64,000 nt of DNA from Endobacterium cereale (GCF_009617585.1 NZ_WIXI01000022.1:434001-498000), one strand, 5' to 3'; shown: positions 27,560 through 36,893, counted from the stretch's first letter. The notes: a model not told the origin generated them from the letters alone. Made by a program: numbers and translations.

Positions 27560-28029
27560 CCGAGATCATCCGTATCGAAAACGGCTTCCAGCGCTGGGAC
27601 GAGCTTTTCGCGTTGATCCTCTCCTCCTTCGCCTACATGGACGGGGTGATCGACCCGCCCTCTTCCGCCAACCGGCTGACGCTGGCGGCGCTTGCCTACA
27701 AGGCGCAGACGGAAGTGGCATACGTGGCGATAGAGGCTGGAAAACTGGTGGGTTGCGTATTCTGCAAACCGGAGGAACGTTTTCTCTACATCGGCAAGCT
27801 GGCCATCGCACCGTCGCTTCAGGGCAATGGGCTGGGCCGAAAACTGCTGGCGAAAGCCGAAGAGGTGGCCCGCGAAAAGGGTCTGCCGGCGCTCAGGCTG
27901 GAGACCCGCATAGAGCTTGTCGGCAACCATGCCACATTCGGCCGCTGGGGTTTTGAGAAGACTGCGGAAAACCGTCATGCGGGTTTTGACCGCACGACGT
28001 CCATTGAGATGCAGAAGCGGCTGGCTTAA
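27556..28029 (+). CDS. GNAT family N-acetyltransferase
   Basis: The 157-residue product has the GNAT acetyl-CoA motif A: FLYIGKLAIAPSLQGNGLGR followed by KLLAKAEEVAREKGLPALRLETR. Substrate is unknown. Its start overlaps the moeB stop by four bases, so it is translationally coupled to moeB. It ends four bases into the convergent dehydrogenase gene. Confidence 0.9.
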   Translation: MTEIIRIENGFQRWDELFALILSSFAYMDGVIDPPSSANRLTLAALAYKAQTEVAYVAIEAGKLVGCVFCKPEERFLYIGKLAIAPSLQGNGLGRKLLAKAEEVAREKGLPALRLETRIELVGNHATFGRWGFEKTAENRHAGFDRTTSIEMQKRLA

Positions 28030-29042
28030 TCCCGACCGGGCAGCACGCGGTTCGGCGGGCGATGTCCGTCGAAATAGGCGCGAATGTTGATGATCACCTT
28101 GTCGCCCATATCGATGCGGCCTTCGAGCGTTGCCGAACCCATATGCGGGAACAGCACCGCCTTGCCTTCCTTGGCGAGCTTCAAAAGCTTGGGATTGATA
28201 GCCGGCTCATTTTGAAAGACGTCGAGGCCGGCGCCGGCAATCTTTCCGTCCCGCAGAAGCTGAATGAGTGCTGCTTCGTCGATCACGTCACCACGCGCGG
28301 TGTTGACGATGATCGAGGACGGCTGCATCAGCGCGAGGCGGCGGGCGGACAAAAGATGGAAGGTGGCGGGCGTCGACGGGCAGTTGACCGAGACGATATC
28401 GACGCGCGCCAGCATCTGATCCAGACTGTCCCAATGGGTGGCTTCCAGCTCGGCTTCGGTTGCCGGATTGATCGGGCCGCGATTGTGGTAATGCACGGAG
28501 AGGCCAAAAGCCTTGGCGCGGCGGGCAACGGCAGTGCCGATGCGGCCCATGCCGATAATGCCGATGCGTTTGCCGCCGATGCGCCGGCCGAGCATCCAGG
28601 TGGGCGACCAACCCTCCCATTGGCCGGGTTTGTCCATCAGCACCTGCGAGCCTTCGACAAGGCGGCGCATGACGGCAAAGATCAGCGCCATGGTCATATC
28701 GGCGGTGTCTTCGGTCAGAACATTGGGCGTGTTGGTGACGGTGATGCCGCGTTTTGCCGCCGCATCAACATCGATATGGTCAGTGCCATTGGAAAAACCG
28801 GCGATCAGCTTCAGCTGCGGCCCGGCCTTTTCGATCAGGTCTGCATCGATGCGGTCGGTGACGGTGGGCACCAGAACGTCGACTTCGGCCATCGCGCTCG
28901 CGAGCTGTTCGCGGGTGCGCGGCGTGTCGTCGATATTCAGTTCCGCGTCGAAAAGCTCGCGCATGCGGGTTTCCACCGCATCCGGAAGTTTGCGTGTGAG
29001 ATAGACCCTTGGTTTTTTCTTACCGGTAGCTGGGGAAGTCAT
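28026..29042 (-). CDS. D-2-hydroxyacid dehydrogenase (glyoxylate/hydroxypyruvate reductase type)
   Basis: The 338-residue product shows the NAD-binding motif GIIGMGRIGTAVARRAKAFG, the substrate loop FSNGTDHIDVDAA, the catalytic arginine in NTARGDVIDEAAL, and the acid-base pair (glutamate in VFQNEPAINP, histidine in LFPHMGSAT). This pattern fits D-glycerate dehydrogenase/glyoxylate reductase enzymes. AAGGA precedes the ATG. It is divergent from the SH3 protein gene and overlaps the GNAT gene tail to tail by four bases. Confidence 0.92.
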   Translation of the reverse strand: MTSPATGKKKPRVYLTRKLPDAVETRMRELFDAELNIDDTPRTREQLASAMAEVDVLVPTVTDRIDADLIEKAGPQLKLIAGFSNGTDHIDVDAAAKRGITVTNTPNVLTEDTADMTMALIFAVMRRLVEGSQVLMDKPGQWEGWSPTWMLGRRIGGKRIGIIGMGRIGTAVARRAKAFGLSVHYHNRGPINPATEAELEATHWDSLDQMLARVDIVSVNCPSTPATFHLLSARRLALMQPSSIIVNTARGDVIDEAALIQLLRDGKIAGAGLDVFQNEPAINPKLLKLAKEGKAVLFPHMGSATLEGRIDMGDKVIINIRAYFDGHRPPNRVLPGRD

Positions 29043-29233
29043 GCGGTCCTTCGACGGTTTGTTCAGAGGTCCTTAACCAAGTTTTGTGATCCTATCTCGG
29101 TAGGCGTTTTCTACCAGACCCGTCAGCGAAGACAAACGAAACTGTTTGGCAAAAGCCGTTTCGGCTCATCTGGTGGCAATCTGGAAGACGCGGGGGCAGG
29201 ATCATCGCCGGAACTTCTAGGACTAAAAAACAT

Positions 29234-29779
29234 ATGCGTCGCGTCATCCGCAACTCCATTCTCGCCCTGACACTGTGTCTCACTGCCGGCGCGCCGGTCT
29301 TTGTAGGACCCGTTTTTGCTCAAGGAGCAGCCAAGGGCGCCAGCGGCCTGCCGCTGCCGCGCTTCGCCAGCCTGAAATCGCGCAAGGTCAATATACGCAT
29401 CGGTCCGAGCACGGATTATGCCGTTTCATGGATGTACATGAAAGCGGGTACGCCGATGGAAATCATTCAGGAATACGAAAACTGGCGCCGTGTGCGCGAC
29501 GCCGACGGCACCGAAGGCTGGGTCAATCAGGCGCTGCTATCGGGCACCCGCACCGCCGTGGCCGCCCCGTGGATGCGCGGCAAGGGTGACGACGTGTTCG
29601 TCAACATGCGCCGAGGGCCGGAAGGCTCGAGCGGGCTCATTGCCAAGATCGAGCCCGGTGCGGTTCTGACCATCGGCGAATGCAATGGCGACTGGTGCCA
29701 CGCCGAGGTGGGCGAGGCAGAGGGCTGGGTAAACCAGGGCGAAATCTGGGGTGCCTACCCCGGAGAAGCCTTTAAATAA
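29234..29779 (+). CDS. Secreted SH3-domain protein
   Basis: The 181-residue product begins with a signal peptide (MRRVIRNSILALTLCLTAGA, cleavage probably after AQ near residue 31) and then two SH3b-like domains: LKSRKVNIRIGPSTDYAVSW...GWVNQALL and VFVNMRRGPEGSSGLIAKIE...GWVNQGEIWG. Such periplasmic proteins often bind the cell wall; the partner is unknown. Its end overlaps the convergent adenosine kinase gene by eight bases. Confidence 0.9.
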   Translation: MRRVIRNSILALTLCLTAGAPVFVGPVFAQGAAKGASGLPLPRFASLKSRKVNIRIGPSTDYAVSWMYMKAGTPMEIIQEYENWRRVRDADGTEGWVNQALLSGTRTAVAAPWMRGKGDDVFVNMRRGPEGSSGLIAKIEPGAVLTIGECNGDWCHAEVGEAEGWVNQGEIWGAYPGEAFK

Positions 29780-30764
29780 GACCTTCGGCCAAAGCCTGCG
29801 GCTGCATCGATTCGAGCGGCCGCGGCCCAAGCTGCTGGATGACGATACCGGCCGCCAGGCAACCAAGCTTGCCACATTCTTCCAGCGACTTGCCGCGCGT
29901 GTAAGCCACGAGGAAACCGGCAGCGAACAGATCGCCGGCACCGGTCGTATCGACCAGATTGTCGATCAGCATGGCAGGGACTTTTACCCGCTCGTCACCG
30001 CGCACGATGACAGCGCCTTTTTCCGACATGGTGACGGCCGCCAGCTTGCAATCGGCACTGATCTTGTCGAGCGCCAGTTCAAAGTCGTCGGTTTCGTAAA
30101 GCGACATCGCTTCCTGTTCGTTGGCGAACACGATATCGACCTTGCCCGAACGCATCAGCTCGAGGAATTCGTCGCGGTAACGGCCGACGCAAAAGGTGTC
30201 CGACAGCGTCATCGAGACTTCGCGGCCGGCTTCATGGGCGATACGGCTGCATTCGAGAATGGCTTCTTTCGCACGCGGCGGATCCCAGAGGTAACCTTCG
30301 AAATAGGTGACCTTGGCGTCCTTCACCACGTCTTCCTCGACATGTTCGGGACCGAGATCGACGCAGGCGCCGAGATAGGTGTTCATCGAACGCTCGCTGT
30401 CGGGCGTAACGAAAATCATCGAGCGGGCGGTCGGCGGAAACGTGCCATCCGGCTTTGTCTCGTAATGAACGCCCTGGGCGCGGATATCGTGCTGGAAGAT
30501 TTCGCCGAGCTGGTCGGCGGCGACCTTGCCGAAATACGCGGCCTTGCCGCCAAGATTGGCGATGCCCGCCGCCGTATTGCCGGCGCTGCCGCCTGACGCT
30601 TCGTGGGCCGGGCCCATCAGCGAATAGAGCAGTTCGGCGCGCTCGGCGTCGATCAGGTTCATGGCCGCCTTGGTGATGCCGTTGTCGGTGAGAAACTTGT
30701 CATCGCAACGCGCGATGATGTCCACGATGGCGTTACCGATGGTGAGGACGTCGAACCTGCTCAT
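29772..30764 (-). CDS. Adenosine kinase (PfkB/ribokinase family)
   Basis: The 330-residue product has the N-terminal DVLTIGNAIVDIIAR, the di-glycine substrate region EASGGSAGNTAAGIANLGG and the catalytic anion hole DTTGAGDLFAAGFL, diagnostic of PfkB sugar/nucleoside kinases. The specific pattern (GNAIVD at the start, GSAGNTA in the substrate region) fits the alphaproteobacterial adenosine kinase group, which salvages adenosine to AMP. GGAGAAAGC lies upstream of the ATG. It is a single minus-strand gene. Confidence 0.92.
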   Translation of the reverse strand: MSRFDVLTIGNAIVDIIARCDDKFLTDNGITKAAMNLIDAERAELLYSLMGPAHEASGGSAGNTAAGIANLGGKAAYFGKVAADQLGEIFQHDIRAQGVHYETKPDGTFPPTARSMIFVTPDSERSMNTYLGACVDLGPEHVEEDVVKDAKVTYFEGYLWDPPRAKEAILECSRIAHEAGREVSMTLSDTFCVGRYRDEFLELMRSGKVDIVFANEQEAMSLYETDDFELALDKISADCKLAAVTMSEKGAVIVRGDERVKVPAMLIDNLVDTTGAGDLFAAGFLVAYTRGKSLEECGKLGCLAAGIVIQQLGPRPLESMQPQALAEGLI

Positions 30765-31017
30765 ATGCCGATGCTTTCTCCGCGATTGGATTTATCCCGT
30801 CATAGCCATTTCTGTCCCGAAGGAAAGCAGAAAACCGGATGTTTGATGCCATGGTTGACCAAGGTCATATGTCTGTCATGGAAGAGGGATAGTGTTGTTT
30901 TCAACGGAGGCCGCGACGCACGGCCATGAAGGGCGAAAGCCGCCGTTACCGGTTTTGCGCCCGACCACGGATGTACTGGCGGAAGTTGAACCGGACACCC
31001 GACAGGATCGGGACGGA
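30765..31017. other. Intergenic region before an orphan terminator
   Basis: Between the divergent adenosine kinase and AEC genes. No ORF with a Shine-Dalgarno ends before the plus-strand terminator at 31018, so any transcript ending there would be a short noncoding RNA. No strong promoter was identified. Confidence 0.4.
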
Positions 31018-31046
31018 AAGCGGGGGCTTCCCCCGCTTTTTTGTTG
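31018..31046 (+). terminator. Orphan intrinsic terminator
   Basis: AAGCGGGGG-CTT-CCCCCGCTT followed by TTTT is a strong plus-strand terminator with no plus-strand gene in front of it for more than 1.2 kb. Confidence 0.85.
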
Positions 31047-31174
31047 GATGCGGCCAGATGACGCCGGCACCAGATAATAACGGAACGGGACACTGAATCG
31101 TTGGCAATGCATTTGTCGCGCTGAGCGATATGCGCTAGACGCAATCATACTCCCGTCTCCCGAAAGCATTTTCC

Positions 31175-32119
31175 GTGTCAGCTGTCTTTTTGAATGTCGC
31201 CCCTGTCTTCCTTCTCATTCTTCTGGGCTGGACGCTGGCACGAACCAAATTCGTCAGTGCCAAAGTGGGGGATGCCCTGGGTGAATTCGTCTTCAAGCTG
31301 CCGCTGCCACTTTTGATTTTTCGCACACTGGCCGAGGCGGATTTTCACGGCGCCTCGCCGTTCCGGCTCTGGATCGCCTATTTTACCGGCGTCGCCATCA
31401 CCTGGACGGTCGGACACCTCGTGGCCCGTTACCTGTTTGCCCGCGACGCCAAGATCGGGGTGATCGCCGGCATGTCTTCGGCCTTCGCCAACAACGTGTT
31501 CATCGGCCTGCCACTGGTCGGCCTGTCGGTCGGCAATGACGGTATCGTTGCGCTCTCCATTCTAATTGCCATTCACCTGCCGCTGATGATGGTGGTGGGT
31601 ACGGTTTTGATGGAAAGTGCCGCTGCCAAGGTGGATGGCGGCGGACGCCGCAGCATCATGGCCGTGTTGAAACAGGTCGGTTCCAACCTGATCCGCAACC
31701 CGCTTGTCATCGCGCTTTTTGCAGGTCTGATCATGAACGGGTTGGGCCTTACATTGCCGTCTCTGGCCAAGAACCTTGTCGACCAGATCGCCTCCACCAC
31801 CGCGCCGCTGGCATTGATCTCGCTCGGCATGACGCTGACGCAATATCCGATCCGCGGCAATCTGGGCCTTGCCACCGTGACGGCATCGCTGAAACTGATG
31901 CTGATGCCGGCCTGCGTGTTTGCGGTGGCGCATCTTCTGGAGCTTTCTCCCGCCTGGACGATGGCGATCGTTATCACCTCTTCGGTGCCGACCGGCATCA
32001 ATGCCTGGCTGATCGCCATGCGGTTTCGCGCCGGCCAGGGCATGGCGGCCTCGACCATCAGCATCACCACGCTGTTCGGCGTCTTCACCGTCAGTTTCTG
32101 GATGTGGCTGCTGGGCTGA
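31175..32119 (+). CDS. AEC family transporter (auxin efflux carrier/malonate permease type)
   Basis: The 314-residue product has ten hydrophobic segments, split in two halves, with the AEC patterns VAPVFLLILLGWTLARTKFV and MSSAFANNVFIGLPLVGLSV, and a second half starting NPLVIALFAGLIMNGLGLTL. AEC proteins move organic acids or auxin-like anions across the inner membrane; substrate is unknown. The start is a GTG (MSAVFLNV); no ATG fits. It is a single gene followed by a terminator. Confidence 0.9.
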   Translation: MSAVFLNVAPVFLLILLGWTLARTKFVSAKVGDALGEFVFKLPLPLLIFRTLAEADFHGASPFRLWIAYFTGVAITWTVGHLVARYLFARDAKIGVIAGMSSAFANNVFIGLPLVGLSVGNDGIVALSILIAIHLPLMMVVGTVLMESAAAKVDGGGRRSIMAVLKQVGSNLIRNPLVIALFAGLIMNGLGLTLPSLAKNLVDQIASTTAPLALISLGMTLTQYPIRGNLGLATVTASLKLMLMPACVFAVAHLLELSPAWTMAIVITSSVPTGINAWLIAMRFRAGQGMAASTISITTLFGVFTVSFWMWLLG

Positions 32120-32138
32120 TTTTTTCGCGGCAGACATC

Positions 32139-32167
32139 AAAAAAGCCCGGTTTGAGCCGGGCTTTTT
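32139..32167. terminator. Bidirectional terminator between AEC and cytochrome genes
   Basis: AAAAAAGCCCGG and GCCGGGCTTTTT form a stem with a TTTGA loop between two convergent genes. Confidence 0.9.
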
Positions 32168-32183
32168 GCATTCAGCGAAATGA

Positions 32184-32756
32184 TCAGTTGGTGGCCGGTG
32201 GCGGTGCAGCCGGATCCGGCAGCGGTTCAGGCGTATCGGCCAGCGTGCGCAGGTAAGCGATCAGGTTGGCGCGTTCCTCATCCTTCTTCACGCCTGCAAA
32301 GCCCATGGCGGTGCCGGGAATGTAAGCCTTCGGACCGGCAAGGAAGTGGCTGAGGTGGTCGTAAGTCCACTTTTCCTCGCCGCCCTTGGAATAATCCTTC
32401 ATGGCAGCCGAATAGCTGAAACCCTCATGCTTGGCGATCGGACGATTGACGAGACCGAAGAGATTGGGACCAACCTTGTTGGGCCCTCCCTTGGTCGCGT
32501 CATGACAGCTTTGACACTTCTTGAAGGCGGTTTCGCCGGCCTTGGCATCGGCACTGGCCATAAGCTGGGCGATCGGAACGGCTGCTGGTGCGGCCTCCCC
32601 GCCGCCTCCGGCCGCTGCTTCTTCCGCGACGATCTCGAAACCGGGCTTTTCCGGCGCTGGCGAATGGAACAGCCCTTCCGATGCGATCGAAACCGACATC
32701 AGGACAAAAACCGAGGCCAGAAGGGCTCCCACGCCCATATTCACATAGGGATTCAC
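32184..32756 (-). CDS. Membrane-anchored c-type cytochrome (CycM-like)
   Basis: The 190-residue product has an N-terminal membrane anchor ([17 protein letters not shown]), an alanine/proline-rich linker, and a cytochrome c domain with the haem motif CQSCH at residues 81-85 and the axial methionine in PGTAMGF (about 151). Such CycM/c552-type proteins carry electrons from the bc1 complex to the terminal oxidase in rhizobia. The start is a GTG at 32756, chosen because GGGAGG stands about eight bases upstream; the open frame continues much further but has no cytochrome similarity. Confidence 0.92.
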   Translation of the reverse strand: MNPYVNMGVGALLASVFVLMSVSIASEGLFHSPAPEKPGFEIVAEEAAAGGGGEAAPAAVPIAQLMASADAKAGETAFKKCQSCHDATKGGPNKVGPNLFGLVNRPIAKHEGFSYSAAMKDYSKGGEEKWTYDHLSHFLAGPKAYIPGTAMGFAGVKKDEERANLIAYLRTLADTPEPLPDPAAPPPATN

Positions 32757-32906
32757 GACGACACCCTCCCACTTAACCGCCCAAATGTCGGCGGAGTCTT
32801 GAAATTGCACAGAAGCTATGGCTTCTGCACCACGCGTGCAATCCGAATGTAGCACTCGCAACTGAGACGTTTTGCCACTGTTTGCACTGAAATAGAAGGG
32901 CTTACC

Positions 32907-33662
32907 ATGACAAGTTTGGCTTCCGACAAGGCGCTGGTTCTGATCCCCGCACGCATGGCATCGACCCGCCTGCCGGACAAACCGCTCGCCGATATCAACG
33001 GCTTGCCGATGATCATCCAGGTGGCAAAACGCGCCACGGAAGCCAATGTCGGCCGGGTGGTTGTCGCCGTCGATGACCAGCGCGTGTTCGATGTCGTCAG
33101 GCAAGCCGGTTTCGAGGTGGTGATGACACGTGCTGACCACCAATCCGGTTCGGACCGGATTTTCGAGGCGGTGCAGCTTGTGGATCCGGATGCAAAGGCC
33201 GAATTCATCATCAACGTGCAGGGCGACCTGCCGACGATCGAGCCGGAGGTGGTGCAGGCTTCGCTGAAGCCGCTGGAAAACCCGGACGTCGATATCGCCA
33301 CGCTGACGGTCGAGATTACCGACGAGCACGAGAAGGCCAGCCCGCATGTGGTAAAGGTCGTCGGTTCGCCGATTTCCGACACGCGGCTGAGGGCGCTGTA
33401 TTTTACCCGCACGACCGCGCCTTATGGCGACGGCCCGCTCTATCACCATATCGGCCTCTACACCTATCGCCGCGCGGCGCTGGAGCGTTTCGTTTCGATG
33501 AAACCATCCGTGCTGGAACAACGCGAAAAGCTGGAACAGTTGCGCGCGCTGGAAGCCGGCATGCGCATCGATGTGGAAATCGTGCATTCGGTGCCGCTGG
33601 GCGTCGATACACCTGCCGATCTCGAAAAGGCGCGGGCGATCCTCGCCGGCCGTACCAAGTGA
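32907..33662 (+). CDS. kdsB: 3-deoxy-manno-octulosonate cytidylyltransferase
   Basis: KdsB activates Kdo as CMP-Kdo for lipopolysaccharide inner-core synthesis. The 251-residue product has the nucleotide-binding motif [19 protein letters not shown] (about residues 12-30), [13 protein letters not shown] [12 protein letters not shown] and the [13 protein letters not shown] segment conserved in the family. Its stop is close to pheA (nine bases to the chosen ATG), so both are likely on one transcript. Confidence 0.96.
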   Translation: MTSLASDKALVLIPARMASTRLPDKPLADINGLPMIIQVAKRATEANVGRVVVAVDDQRVFDVVRQAGFEVVMTRADHQSGSDRIFEAVQLVDPDAKAEFIINVQGDLPTIEPEVVQASLKPLENPDVDIATLTVEITDEHEKASPHVVKVVGSPISDTRLRALYFTRTTAPYGDGPLYHHIGLYTYRRAALERFVSMKPSVLEQREKLEQLRALEAGMRIDVEIVHSVPLGVDTPADLEKARAILAGRTK

Positions 33663-33670
33663 AGGACATC

Positions 33671-34522
33671 ATGACCGTGACCAACCGCATTTCCTTCCAG
33701 GGCGATTACGGCGCCAATTCCGACATGGCCTGCCGCGACATGTTTCCGAACATGGAGCCGCTGCCCTGCCCGACTTTCGAGGACGCGTTCAACGCGCTGG
33801 AAAACGGCGAGGCCGATCTGGCAATGATCCCGATCGAAAACACGCTTGCCGGCCGCGTGGCCGACATTCACCACCTGCTACCGGAATCGCGGCTCAACAT
33901 CATCGGCGAATATTTTATGCCGATCCGCTTTCAGCTGATGGTGATGCCGGGCGTGCAACGCGACGAGATTCGCACCGTGCACAGCCATATCCATGCGCTC
34001 GGACAGTGCCGAAAGATCATCCGCAGCAATGGCTGGAAGGCCGTGGTTGCCGGTGACACGGCGGGGGCCGCCAAGCTGGTTTCGGAGCAAGGCGACCGCT
34101 CGATGGCGGCGCTTGCGCCGCGACTGGCGGCCGACCTCTACGGGCTGGATATTCTGGCGGAGAATGTCGAGGATTCGGAAAACAACGTGACGCGGTTTGT
34201 CATCCTGTCGCGTGACGAAGCCTGGGCAACACGTGAGGACGTGGCGGAGGTGATCGTCACCACTTTCGTCTTCAACGTGCGCAACATTCCGGCAGCGCTC
34301 TACAAGGCGCTGGGCGGTTTTGCCACCAACGGCATCAACATGACCAAGCTGGAAAGCTACCAGATCGGCGGCAAGTTCATTGCCACGCAGTTTTATGCGG
34401 ATGTGCAGGGACATCCCGACGATCCGGCTCTGCGCCGCGCGCTGGAGGAACTGCGGTTCTTTTCGGAGAAGGTGCGCATTCTCGGCGTCTACAAGGGCCA
34501 TGCGATGCGCGGCACGCTGTAA
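33671..34522 (+). CDS. pheA: Prephenate dehydratase
   Basis: PheA converts prephenate to phenylpyruvate in phenylalanine synthesis. The 283-residue product has an N-terminal dehydratase domain (FQGDYGANSDMAC, PIENTLAGRVADIHHLL, and NVTRFVIL with the catalytic Thr-Arg-Phe) and a C-terminal ACT domain (AALYKALGGFATNGINMTKL). The chorismate mutase domain of the E. coli fusion is absent, as in other Rhizobiales. The ATG at 33671 has AAGGA upstream; a GTG at 33659 overlapping the kdsB stop is the alternative. The ACT motif usually written ESRP reads ESYQ here. Confidence 0.95.
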   Translation: MTVTNRISFQGDYGANSDMACRDMFPNMEPLPCPTFEDAFNALENGEADLAMIPIENTLAGRVADIHHLLPESRLNIIGEYFMPIRFQLMVMPGVQRDEIRTVHSHIHALGQCRKIIRSNGWKAVVAGDTAGAAKLVSEQGDRSMAALAPRLAADLYGLDILAENVEDSENNVTRFVILSRDEAWATREDVAEVIVTTFVFNVRNIPAALYKALGGFATNGINMTKLESYQIGGKFIATQFYADVQGHPDDPALRRALEELRFFSEKVRILGVYKGHAMRGTL

Positions 34523-34608
34523 CGGCGTCCTATCGATTGTCTTTAAGGTGATGGTCTTTTTAAAAGTCGCCTTCTTGGCTTGATGACAAGGTCAGAAACC
34601 TAACCATC

Positions 34609-34692
34609 GTCATCCTCGGGCTTGTCCCGAGGATCTGCAACGGCTTGATATCATTGATGTGGTTAGATCCTAGGGACAAGCCCTAGGATGAC
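34609..34692. repeat. Palindromic intergenic repeat element (copy 2)
   Basis: Two 28-bp inverted arms (34609-34636 and 34665-34692). Each arm folds on itself: ATCCTCGGG-CTTGT-CCCGAGGAT on the left and ATCCTAGGG-ACAAG-CCCTAGGAT on the right. The plan is that of the element at 25351, with changed but self-complementary stem bases. Confidence 0.85.
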
Positions 34693-34772
34693 GAGCTCAA
34701 TGATTGCCAATACTGTCAGCACTCTGACAAGGCGGCGTTTTCGAACGCCGCCCTCTTTCGTTTCATGCGTGA

Positions 34773-35138
34773 TCAAGCTCTGGCATAGACGCGCAGGCGG
34801 TGGCCGTCGGGATCGGTCACGGTGAATGTGTAACCGAAATCGGCGTTGACCGGGGTTTGCAGCACGCGCAGGCCGCGTTTTGTCCAATCCGCATAGATGC
34901 GATCGACATCCGCGGCAGCATTGACGCGAAAGCCGATTTCCGAACCACCGCTTTCGCCCGTGACCGTCGGCAATGCCGTGTGGCGGGACCACAGGCCAAG
35001 CTTCATACCAGTCGACAAGACGAACATCGAGAAAGTGGGAACATTTTCGACCGGCTCTGCGCCAAGCAGGTCACGGTAAAAAGCGGTGCTGGCGGCCGTG
35101 TTGTCGACGTAGAGGATGACAAAATCGGGGTGGTTCAT
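34773..35138 (-). CDS. VOC (glyoxalase/bleomycin resistance) family protein
   Basis: The 121-residue product has the two beta-alpha-beta-beta-beta modules of the vicinal oxygen chelate fold, from FVILYVDNTAASTAFYRDLL to YTFTVTDPDGHRLRVYA. Members range from glyoxalases to antibiotic-binding proteins; the substrate is unknown. The ATG at 35138 has a clear AAGGAG upstream; the in-frame start at 35189 does not. It lies 69 bases after a WYL-type regulator on the same strand, a pairing that suggests the regulator controls it. Confidence 0.88.
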   Translation of the reverse strand: MNHPDFVILYVDNTAASTAFYRDLLGAEPVENVPTFSMFVLSTGMKLGLWSRHTALPTVTGESGGSEIGFRVNAAADVDRIYADWTKRGLRVLQTPVNADFGYTFTVTDPDGHRLRVYARA

Positions 35139-35207
35139 CTCAGTGCTCCTTGGTTGGGACTGAGCGGACCTTATGGGCACCTGCGTCAAATTCTGTCAGC
35201 AGCAACT

Positions 35208-35903
35208 TCAGTGAGGCGCAGGAATACCCTGATCCTCGCGCCACGCCTTCAACAGGACCGAGCGCCGCCGAGGATATCGCTTTTCCGTCGAGATGGCGGA
35301 AGCGATGCGGTCGGTGCGGAAATGGCGAAACCCTTGCCGCATCTCGCACCACGCGATCATGATGCGGATACTGTCGAAAAAGCCGAGCGCGAAGGGCCAG
35401 ACACGACGCTGCGTCAGCGCGCCTTTTTCATCCTCATAGGCGAGTTCGAGAATATGTTCCGCGCGGATCGACTTGCGGATCAGCACCAGATCGGACTTGT
35501 CGTCCGGACGACGCGGGCCGGCGACCAGCAGGGTGGATTCGTCGATTTCCGCCCTGAGTTCAGACGGCAGCACGGCGGCAATTTTTTCCAGGGCATCAAC
35601 GGCGCCGGCAGCAAGGCGGACATCTGCCATTTTCGCCACCCAGCGGGAGCCAAGCACCAATGCCTCAATTTCTTCCGGCGAAAACATCATCGGCGGCAGC
35701 ATGAAGCCGGGTTTCAGCACATAGCCAAGACCCGCCTCGCCTTCGATTAGAGCACCTTGCGCCTGCAGGCTGGCGATATCGCGGTAGAGCGTGCGCAGGC
35801 TGACGCCGGTTTCCTGCGCCAAAATCTTGCCGCTGACGGGCTGGCGGTAACGCCGCAGCACCTGCAGAAGTGTCAGCAGGCGTTCCGAACGGGCAACCGT
35901 CAC
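35208..35903 (-). CDS. YafY-type helix-turn-helix regulator with WYL domain
   Basis: The 231-residue product starts with an HTH_11 domain (SERLLTLLQVLRRYRQPVSG, then GVSLRTLYRDIASLQAQGA) and continues with a WYL-type ligand domain (GYVLKPGFMLPPMMFSPEEI and the AYEDEKGALTQRRVWPFAL region). WYL proteins bind nucleic acids or nucleotides and act as transcription regulators. Its ATG overlaps the nudC stop by four bases, and the VOC gene follows; the three may form an operon nudC-regulator-VOC. Confidence 0.9.
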   Translation of the reverse strand: MTVARSERLLTLLQVLRRYRQPVSGKILAQETGVSLRTLYRDIASLQAQGALIEGEAGLGYVLKPGFMLPPMMFSPEEIEALVLGSRWVAKMADVRLAAGAVDALEKIAAVLPSELRAEIDESTLLVAGPRRPDDKSDLVLIRKSIRAEHILELAYEDEKGALTQRRVWPFALGFFDSIRIMIAWCEMRQGFRHFRTDRIASAISTEKRYPRRRSVLLKAWREDQGIPAPH

Positions 35904-36862
35904 GGCTGCGGCCAGTCGATCCAGTCGCGCATCAGCCGGTAGGCGATGGCGCCCGGATGCGGGGCGAAAAACTGGCTATCCGGCCCGGCATCGAGCATTT
36001 GCGTCACCTCGGCGCGGGTGAACCAGCGCACGTCCGACATTTCCTGAGGATCGATCTTGATTTCAGACGAGGTCGCCTCGGCATAACAGCCGATCATCAG
36101 CGTGTGCGGCATCGGCCATGGCTGCGAGGCGTGGTAGCGCACGCGGCCGGTTTCGATGCCGGCCTCCTCGAATGTTTCGCGGCGCACGGCGTGCTCCATC
36201 GTTTCGCCCGGTTCGACAAAACCGGCAAGGCAGGAATACATGCCCTCCTGAAAATGATGGCTGCGGCCAAGCAGGCAGATATCCTTTTCCACATCCACGG
36301 TCAGCATGATGACGACCGGATCGGTGCGCGGGAACATCATGTGGTCACAAGATGTGCAAACGCGTTTGTAGCCGCCGATTTTCGGCTCCGTGGCCGCGCC
36401 GCACTTACCGCAGAAACGGTTGGCGGCATTCCAGGCCATCAGGCTGACGGCCTGCGCCACCTCGCCTAAAATTTCGCCTTCCAGCAGCGCGTCGCGATAA
36501 AGAGCGCGGGCATCGGCCGGCTTGAAATGGCTGGCGAGCTCATCGTCTGGGATGCCGACCGGGACCGCGATGCGCGGCTCGCCGTTTTCCTTGTAGCCGA
36601 GCAGAATGGCGTGATCGAAATCCGGCTGCAGGTCGGACAGTTCATAGGCCGAAAACAGCGGATCGAGAACACGATCATCGTGCTTCAGGATGAGCTTGTT
36701 GCCGGAAAAGGCAAAGATATGCGTGCCTTCGATGGCGAGCGCCTTTTCGATACAATCCTCGCCCCGGTATTCGGCCTGCCGGTCGAGCATGTTGCCGGCA
36801 AAGGCCGTCATGCTGCTCGGTTCGGGATGAGGGGCGTCGGTATCGAAAAGCGTTTTCGTCAT
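35900..36862 (-). CDS. nudC: NAD+ diphosphatase (Nudix)
   Basis: NudC splits NAD(H) to NMN(H) and AMP and can remove NAD caps from RNA. The 320-residue product has the zinc ribbon FCGKCGAATEP...RVCTSCDHMMFPR, the Nudix box GFVEPGETMEHAVRRETFEE and the downstream family motif SQPWPMPHTLM, which defines the NudC subgroup. The ATG at 36862 (MTKTLFDTDAP) is chosen because the longer open frame upstream lacks any similarity. Confidence 0.95.
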   Translation of the reverse strand: MTKTLFDTDAPHPEPSSMTAFAGNMLDRQAEYRGEDCIEKALAIEGTHIFAFSGNKLILKHDDRVLDPLFSAYELSDLQPDFDHAILLGYKENGEPRIAVPVGIPDDELASHFKPADARALYRDALLEGEILGEVAQAVSLMAWNAANRFCGKCGAATEPKIGGYKRVCTSCDHMMFPRTDPVVIMLTVDVEKDICLLGRSHHFQEGMYSCLAGFVEPGETMEHAVRRETFEEAGIETGRVRYHASQPWPMPHTLMIGCYAEATSSEIKIDPQEMSDVRWFTRAEVTQMLDAGPDSQFFAPHPGAIAYRLMRDWIDWPQP

Positions 36863-36893
36863 GTGACATTTCACCGGGTCATGTGTGAACGGA

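Noticed and set aside
32757..33587. N-terminal 277-codon extension of the cytochrome c gene
   Set aside because: It overlaps kdsB on the opposite strand; the GTG at 32756 with GGGAGG gives a normal membrane-anchored cytochrome.
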